From NCBI GenBank assembly GCA_015075635.1, contig JABTUA010000002.1, positions 1,988,708 to 2,052,707 on the forward strand: a DNA stretch of 64,000 bases, read 5' to 3'. The stretch comes from Polyangiaceae bacterium. Lineage in GTDB: Bacteria > Myxococcota_A > Polyangia > Polyangiales > Polyangiaceae. Of the stretch, positions 59,318 to 64,000 are shown piece by piece. The translations under genes and the position numbers were made by a program. The notes below the pieces were generated by a model. That model had not been told where the DNA came from, searched no databases, and saw only the letters and a list, made by a program, of their open reading frames with translations. Each line of letters opens with the position of its first letter. Positions within the stretch are counted from its first letter, which is position 1.

Positions 59318-59914
59318 ATGCTGCTGAACCGCTTCGAGAAGGCGATGATGAACAACGGCGTGCGCGCCTTCGTGCAGCGCCACTACGAGGCGCGGAAGCT
59401 CCGGCGCCTGGGCGGCACGGTCGAGGGTAAGCACGTGCTCGAGGTCGGCTGCGGCCGGGGCGCCGGCGTGGAGCTCCTGCTCGACGGCTTCGGAGCGGCT
59501 CGGGTGGACGCGTTCGATCTCGATACGCAGATGGTCGAGCTGGCGCGCGACCGCCTTCGTCACCACGGCGATCGGGTGAAGCTCTGGCAGGGCAGCGTGA
59601 CCGAGATCCGCGCGGCGGATCGGAGCTACGCCGCGGTGTTCGACTTCGGCATCATCCACCACGTGCCGGCCTGGCGCGACGCGCTCGTGGAGATCTTCCG
59701 CGTGCTCGAGCCCGGCGGTCGCTTCTTCGCCGAGGAGGTGCTGGCGAAGTTCATCCTGAACCCGCTCTGGCGCCGGGTGCTCGACCACCCGCTGACCGAT
59801 CGCTTCGATCGCCAGACCTTCGCCGAAGCGCTCGCGGACGCGGGCTTCGAGGTGCGCGTCAGCGAGGATCTGGTGGGGGAGTTCGCATGGTTCATCGCGG
59901 ACAAGCCGAGGTAG
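59318..59914 (+). CDS. Class I SAM-dependent methyltransferase
   Basis: 198 residues from the ATG at 59318; an upstream TTG at 59231 is open but unlikely. The Rossmann motif I LEVGCGRGAG, motif II FDLDTQMVEL and post-motif FGIIHHVP plus LEPGGRFFAEEV identify a methyltransferase of the UbiE/type-11 kind. Small molecule or lipid substrate unknown. Divergent from the fibro-slime operon. Confidence 0.88.
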   Translation: MLLNRFEKAMMNNGVRAFVQRHYEARKLRRLGGTVEGKHVLEVGCGRGAGVELLLDGFGAARVDAFDLDTQMVELARDRLRHHGDRVKLWQGSVTEIRAADRSYAAVFDFGIIHHVPAWRDALVEIFRVLEPGGRFFAEEVLAKFILNPLWRRVLDHPLTDRFDRQTFAEALADAGFEVRVSEDLVGEFAWFIADKPR

Positions 59915-60270
59915 GACTCGCTCTGGCCGCCCTGGTCGCCGCCATGCTCTCGGCGGCGTGTGCGTGCCAGGAGGCACTGCCGGCGTGAGCGGAGCCAGCG
60001 GCTCCGGCGGGGTGGCGAGAAGCGGAGGCGCGATCGACGCTGGCGACGCAGACGCGGACGACGGCGCCGCCGGCGGCTGCGGCGCCTCGATGAAGCTCTG
60101 CGACGGCGGCTGCTTCGCCGCGACCACCGCGAACGGCTGCGGGGGTCCGAGCTGCGACCCTTGCACGGACTACCCGAGCTCGAGCCCCGTCTGCACCGGC
60201 GGTGTCTGCGGCATCGCGTGCAGCTCGGGCTACGGCAACTGCGACGGCGTCAGGCGGGCGAATGCGTCTG
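59887..60270 (+). pseudogene. Frameshifted lipoprotein remnant
   Basis: An ATG at 59887, inside the end of the methyltransferase gene, opens a signal peptide in frame 1 (LALAALVAAMLSAACAC) that stops at 59986-59988. The expected body continues in frame 3 from about 59958 (GTAGVSGASGSGG, then DADADDGAAGGCGA, MKLCDGGCFAAT, CGGPSCDPC) and is cut off at about 60255 by the convergent ferritin-like gene. The Gly/Ser linker and Cys domain are typical of this genome's lipoproteins. One indel near 59960-59975 explains the split. Confidence 0.65.
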
Positions 60271-60271
60271 A

Positions 60272-61045
60272 TCAGCTGAGCACGCGGAAGCCGGACCGGC
60301 GCGCGCCCTCGACCCAGCGCCACATCGGTCCGGTGTCGAGGCCGAGCGCTTCGAGCCCCGGCGCGATCACGTCGCGCGCGGCCGCTTCGAAGATCGCGAG
60401 GCGCACCGGCTCGGGCAGCTCGCCGTGCGCTCGGAGCGCCACCTCGTGCTCACCGGCGGGCGAGGGCGAGAACAGCTCCTCCCGCACGGCGCCCGCGAGC
60501 ATGCGCGGGATTTCCGCGGCGAGGAAGTCACCACGCCCCCGGGCGCGCTCGTGGGCGAGGTGCGCCCAGCCGATGCGGCTGTGGTGGACCTCGTCTCGGA
60601 GGATGGTGCGCAAGGCAGCCCGCGCGCCGGCCTCCCGCGCCTCCGAGTGCGAAACGCGCATCAGCGCCGAGTTCAGGGTCTCGGTGATGCAGCAGAAGGC
60701 CACCACCTCGTACAGCACGCGATCGCGGTGCGCGAAGCGCGTGCCGCCCAGGGGCAGCGCGCTCACCAGCGGCTCGAGCGGGGCATCTCCGCCGTAGGCC
60801 TCGACCATGGCGCGGCACAGCGCGTGATGCCGGCGCTCCTCGCCGACGGCGCGCTCTGCGAGCTCGATGGCCTGGGTGGCGCTCCCTACCACTCGGAGCT
60901 CCCGCCCGAGGCGCGCGAAGCGTTGCTCCGCCTCGCGCTCGGCGTTGGCGCGGAACGCCCACACCCCCGCGAGAGTGCGCCGGGCCGGCGGCGCGAGCGC
61001 GCCCGCGTCCGGCAGCTCCAGCCGCTCTTCGTTTGCACCGCTCAC
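60272..61045 (-). CDS. Second ferritin-like di-iron protein
   Basis: 257 residues from a GTG at 61045 that overlaps the lipoprotein stop as GTGA; a GTG at 61063 is less likely. Ferritin-like helices with ligands EERRHHALC, ITETLNSAL and RDEVHHSRIGWAHLAH are visible, so a di-iron centre is plausible. The fold is similar in kind to the protein at 56569-57654 but sequence similarity is low. It is also preceded by a Gly/Ala-rich lipoprotein, a repeated arrangement. Confidence 0.78.
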   Translation of the reverse strand: MSGANEERLELPDAGALAPPARRTLAGVWAFRANAEREAEQRFARLGRELRVVGSATQAIELAERAVGEERRHHALCRAMVEAYGGDAPLEPLVSALPLGGTRFAHRDRVLYEVVAFCCITETLNSALMRVSHSEAREAGARAALRTILRDEVHHSRIGWAHLAHERARGRGDFLAAEIPRMLAGAVREELFSPSPAGEHEVALRAHGELPEPVRLAIFEAAARDVIAPGLEALGLDTGPMWRWVEGARRSGFRVLS

Positions 61046-61380
61046 GAGAACCACGACAGCCACGAGTCCACTCCGTCTTGAGCCGCGTCCTCGGTCCCAG
61101 CATCGGTCGCCTCACTGCCCGCGTCGGCGACCGCGCTGCCCGCGTTGCCCGCGTTGCCCGCCGCGCCGGCTGCGTTCTGACCCGCGCTCCCGCCGGTCGC
61201 GGTGCTGCCGCCGGTCGCGGCGCCGCCGGACGCGATCTGACTCCCGCCGCTGCCGCTCGCGCCGCCGCTCGCGACCCCCGCCGCGCCGCCGGCGCTCGAG
61301 TCGCCGCCACCGCCATCATCCGAGCAGGCCATCGAGAGCCCGCCCACCACCAGCACCTTGAACAAGGACTCCAAGCGCAT
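61042..61380 (-). CDS. Small Gly/Ala-linker lipoprotein
   Basis: 112 residues. Lipobox GLSMAC, acidic DDGGGG, then an 80-residue Gly/Ala/Ser/Asp repeat with no folded domain, ending in DSWLSWFS. Looks like a linker with nothing attached; the final aromatic segment may be the functional part. Coupled (GTGA overlap) to the ferritin-like gene downstream. The promoter probably lies in 61381-61546, where a GCAATGCTTCGTTGC hairpin is visible. Confidence 0.7.
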   Translation of the reverse strand: MRLESLFKVLVVGGLSMACSDDGGGGDSSAGGAAGVASGGASGSGGSQIASGGAATGGSTATGGSAGQNAAGAAGNAGNAGSAVADAGSEATDAGTEDAAQDGVDSWLSWFS

Positions 61381-61546
61381 TTGCCACCTCCTCGGGCCCG
61401 ACCGGGCCGTTGACGAAGCTGAGCTTGGGTCGCCCGCGCAATTGCGGCCATTAGAATGATCGCAATGCTTCGTTGCATTCCCAGCAACGGATAGGAGCGC
61501 CCGTCGCGCGCCTCCCCCGGCGGGCAGCGGTGATATTCAGAGATCC

Positions 61547-62551
61547 GTGGTCTCGACCTTCGAAACCGCGCTCGGCACCTTCGTCGTCTCGCGCTCCCCA
61601 CAGGCCCGGCGCCCGCTCGCGATCTACGGGCCGACTCCACCGGCGGCACGCTCGCCGCTGTTGCTCCGGATCCGCCCGCTCTACGCGGCTGACCGCCGGG
61701 CGGTTCGTGACGGCGTCGCGCGCGAGGTTCGTGGTCTCGACCAGCGGTTCGACGGCGTCGCCTTCGTCGAGACCGATCTGGACGACGCGACCGTTCGCGC
61801 GCTCTTGCCGGAGTCCGCCCAAGGAACGATCGCCTCCGCGGTCGGCAAGCACGCCGCGGTAGTGCAGGTCCGCCCCAACTTCGTCCATGTCGAGATCCCC
61901 CCGCGCCGCAAGGACGGCGTGCCGGCTGGAGAGGTCCCCGAGCTAATCGCGGCGGCCGCGGCGATCGCGGGAGCGTCGCGCGCGTTGCCACAGAGCGCCG
62001 TTGTCGAGCTGCACGGCGGTGGGCGGGCGCTGGTGGTCGCGCTGATCGTCTTGGCGCTCGGGCCCATCTTCGCCAGCGTGACCTTCGACGTCGCCCGGCT
62101 GATGCCGCCGGGAACCGCGCTCGTCGTCGCTTGTGCCGCGCTCGCTTCTGGCGCCGTCTTCGTGGTCGCGCGGGCGGCGGCTCGCCGGCTCGGCGCGAGT
62201 CGCACGACGTCCCACCAGATCGCGTTCGAGCGCGCCCTGTTGGCGGCGGTCGCGCTGGGCGTCGCCATCTTGCACCTCGTTCCGATCGCCAACCGCGCGC
62301 TCGACGGCGAGGCCGCCGCGCAGCGCGAAGCGACGGTCAGCGCACTCCGTCGCACCAGGGCCGGATTCGTCGGCGCAGTCTGTCTCCAGTCCGAGAGCTT
62401 GCCCGGGACCTGCCTCGGTCTCCGCCCGCCAGGGGACGACGCCTTCGAAATGAGGGAAGTCGGCGCGCCCGTCGTGATCCACGAGCGGCGCGGCGCGCTG
62501 CGCTTGCCCTGGATCGAGCGGATTCGAAAGGCGGGCGCCGGGGGTCCGTGA
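61547..62551 (+). CDS. Membrane protein of unknown function
   Basis: 334 residues from a GTG at 61547. A soluble N-domain of about 160 residues (VSTFETALGTFVVSRSPQ, FDGVAFVETDLDDATVRALLP) is followed by three membrane helices (ALVVALIVLALGPIFASVTF, GTALVVACAALASGAVFVVA, LLAAVALGVAILHLVPIA) and a short C-domain with two Cys. No family recognised. Divergent from the small lipoprotein. Confidence 0.65.
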   Translation: MVSTFETALGTFVVSRSPQARRPLAIYGPTPPAARSPLLLRIRPLYAADRRAVRDGVAREVRGLDQRFDGVAFVETDLDDATVRALLPESAQGTIASAVGKHAAVVQVRPNFVHVEIPPRRKDGVPAGEVPELIAAAAAIAGASRALPQSAVVELHGGGRALVVALIVLALGPIFASVTFDVARLMPPGTALVVACAALASGAVFVVARAAARRLGASRTTSHQIAFERALLAAVALGVAILHLVPIANRALDGEAAAQREATVSALRRTRAGFVGAVCLQSESLPGTCLGLRPPGDDAFEMREVGAPVVIHERRGALRLPWIERIRKAGAGGP

Positions 62552-62595
62552 GCACGGCCCGAGGTCAATCGAGAGCACGGCTGCGACCCTTCCGG

Positions 62596-62632
62596 GCCCG
62601 TGGCACACGGTGTGCCGCCGGGCCCGCTCGAT
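62596..62632. terminator. Hairpin downstream of the membrane-protein gene
   Basis: GGCACAC-G-GTGTGCC (62602-62616) forms a tight stem extended outside by GGGCCC blocks on both sides. It lies about 45 bp after a stop codon and before the next gene, so it may act as a transcription terminator or processing hairpin. No T-run follows. Confidence 0.4.
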
Positions 62633-62688
62633 CTCGGCCGAAGGGCTCCTCGACTCGTCTGGCATGTGCCGTGCTACGAGAGGTGAGC

Positions 62689-63198
62689 ATGAAGCGGGTC
62701 ATCGCGTTCGCGATCGTGGCAGGGGTCGTTGCGTGCAGCTCGGGCGAGTCGTCACCAGGTAGCGGCGGGTCCGCTGGCGCCGGAGGCTCCAGTGGTGGGG
62801 GCGGAACCGGCGGGTGTCCCGAGGAGTGCTTCGCTCCGAGCCAGTGCGTGCACGCGTGCGGGGAGACTCCGGTCGAGTACGGCTGCTGTGGGTGCCCGCC
62901 CGGAACCATCGACGCCCATCAGTGTGCCGCCGACGCCGGGTGCCATCCGACCATCGCAGATGCCGGCAGCCTCCCCTGCGGCGCCGAGACCTGCACTGCG
63001 GATCAGATCTGCGTTTACCACTGCTGTGGGGGCGCGCCGACCGACGGCGGGAGCGCCTGCAAACCAGCCCCTCCGTCCTGCGTGGACGCCAGCACGATCA
63101 CCTGCTCTCCCTGTGGCGGCGACGCGAATTGCCATGCGCCGACCGAGAGCTGCAGCGGCACGCTGGTCGGTCAAACGCTCACCTGCGTCTGTGCGTAG
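62689..63198 (+). CDS. Cys-rich lipoprotein
   Basis: 169 residues from the ATG at 62689 (preceded by an AGAGGTG ribosome site). Lipobox GVVAC, Gly/Ser linker, then a domain with about 18 Cys (CPEECF, CVHACG, CCGCPPGT, CHHC-like and CSPCGGDANC). The arrangement suggests several small disulfide knots. Same type as the lipoprotein at 57659-58351. Function unknown. Confidence 0.75.
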   Translation: MKRVIAFAIVAGVVACSSGESSPGSGGSAGAGGSSGGGGTGGCPEECFAPSQCVHACGETPVEYGCCGCPPGTIDAHQCAADAGCHPTIADAGSLPCGAETCTADQICVYHCCGGAPTDGGSACKPAPPSCVDASTITCSPCGGDANCHAPTESCSGTLVGQTLTCVCA

Positions 63199-63380
63199 AA
63201 CGCTCCGACCTCGCCCGCGAACGGTAGCGCGACTCCCCCCGCTCGAGTCAGTCGAGACCCTCAGCGGCCGAGCACGCGGACCTGAGCGCTGAACGCCGGC
63301 GCGACCTCCCCCGGCGCCACCGATACCCTGCGCGTCGCTGCCGTCACCGCCCAGATGGGAGGTTCATCGTCGACCGGCGC

Positions 63381-63917
63381 TCAGAACGGCCCCACACCGC
63401 CCACCCCGAAGCCCAGCATGAACAGGACGAAGGTCCGATCGTCGCGGCCGGCGAAGCGCACGTCGTGCTCGACGGAGACTCCCGCGCTGAGGGCCAGCGG
63501 CAACAGCACGCCCAGATCGAGGGAGGGACCGAGCGTGCCGACGTAGTCCTTGCCGGCGTGCTCCTCGAGCTCGATCGCGTTGAAGCCGAAGCGCGCGTAG
63601 CCGCCGAGGCTGCCCGTTCGATTGAAGACCAGGCCCGGGTCCACCACCTCCATCGTGAGCACGTACAGGTGAGGACCGAACCCGAGCTCGCTGCCGTCGC
63701 CGGTGCTCTTCCAGCGCGTGTGTACGCCGAGCCCGCCGCCGCCACCCCGGGAGCCGGAGCCCAAACCCAAGCCCGCGTGCACGGCCGAACCGCCCTCGCG
63801 TTCACCCTTCGGGACCGGCATGGCGTACCCGCCGGTGAGGGTGGCGAGCGCCGAGCAGCCGGCGCAGAGCGCGGCAAAGCTCGCCAGGAGCGCGTGCCGC
63901 CAGCCAGGGCTTTCCAC
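63381..63917 (-). CDS. Lipoprotein, possible small beta-barrel
   Basis: 178 residues from a GTG at 63917. Lipobox ALCAGC. The mature part has alternating hydrophobic strands and glycines (HAGLGLGSGSRG, GFGPHLYVLTMEVV, LGGYARFGFNAIEL, SLDLGVLLPLALSAGVSVEHDV, FVLFMLGFGVGGVGPF), ending in Phe, as in outer-membrane beta-barrels. Gly-rich composition makes this tentative. The bases from 63918 to 64000 hold no supported gene. Confidence 0.6.
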   Translation of the reverse strand: MESPGWRHALLASFAALCAGCSALATLTGGYAMPVPKGEREGGSAVHAGLGLGSGSRGGGGGLGVHTRWKSTGDGSELGFGPHLYVLTMEVVDPGLVFNRTGSLGGYARFGFNAIELEEHAGKDYVGTLGPSLDLGVLLPLALSAGVSVEHDVRFAGRDDRTFVLFMLGFGVGGVGPF

Positions 63918-64000
63918 CTGGGCTCATACGCGACTTGGCGTGTCACCTACCCGGGGCTGCCGTACCGCGCTGACGATCAGCGCGCCGCCGACGCGGCCGA

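Noticed and set aside
1..64000. tRNA, rRNA or attachment-site genes
   Set aside because: No clover-leaf with a T-loop GGTTCGA-type motif and no rRNA landmark was seen by eye; a covariance search would be decisive.

Overview
The window is very GC-rich and densely packed, and its gene content points to a myxobacterium (Myxococcota, most likely the Polyangiales/Sorangium side; this is inferred from protein types only). It holds about fourteen lipoproteins, most with Gly/Ser/Ala-rich linkers after the lipobox Cys, two membrane-anchored Ser/Thr kinases, PEGA and AgmX-type envelope proteins, a fibro-slime protein, and a short Cys-rich protein ending in a MYXO-CTERM-like tail. I see no tRNA, rRNA or CRISPR array.

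Layout. 1-10.2 kb: the end of a Kup K+ transporter, an exported protein with two Tudor-knot-like repeats, an LRR lipoprotein, a minus-strand kinase > PEGA protein > beta-propeller lipoprotein > arrestin-like operon, and a soluble transhydrogenase. 10.2-28.2 kb: mostly housekeeping and envelope genes (amidohydrolase, esterase lipoprotein, M3 oligopeptidase, DUF362 protein plus zinc-ribbon membrane protein, AgmX-like and SUMF1-like lipoproteins, polytopic membrane protein, OPT transporter, aldehyde dehydrogenase + NUDIX pair, exonuclease-type lipoprotein). Stop/start overlaps (ATGA, GTGA, TGATG) recur and suggest translational coupling.

28.2-32.07 kb is a nest of mobile DNA. A broken HNH-endonuclease gene lies between 71-bp inverted repeats. 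It has been hit by an IS4-type insertion sequence with an 8-bp target duplication and twice by an 85-89-bp mini-insertion. A third copy of the mini-insertion breaks a neighbouring transposase remnant.

32.07-43.2 kb: a TonB-dependent receptor preceded by a strong palindrome, then a minus-strand run holding a cohesin-like lipoprotein coupled to an M1 peptidase with a dockerin-like tail, a Rieske ferredoxin coupled to a large Cys-rich lipoprotein, AlkC, a beta-helix lipoprotein and a PDZ protein. 43.3-47.3 kb is a conflict island: a GNAT/RHH toxin-antitoxin pair, a ParE pair with a truncated toxin, an intact ParE pair, and an RHS C-terminal module with an HExxH domain, a G10 tract that breaks the frame, and a coupled Cys-rich membrane protein. 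Near-identical copies of the 3' end of a PEGA-type gene flank the RHS part. 47.3-59.2 kb is a long minus-strand gene run: fibro-slime lipoprotein, lipoprotein, di-iron ferritin-like protein, FG-GAP lipoprotein, two giant Cys-rich paralogous lipoproteins, Ser/Thr kinase, PEGA-type protein. 59.2-64 kb: a methyltransferase, a frameshifted lipoprotein remnant, a second ferritin-like protein with its own small lipoprotein, and membrane or secreted proteins of unknown role.

How they may work together (inference): the kinase/PEGA pairs look like envelope signalling units. The cohesin/dockerin pair would hold a peptidase at the cell surface. The 59>47 kb run looks like one surface-decoration locus with its own kinase.
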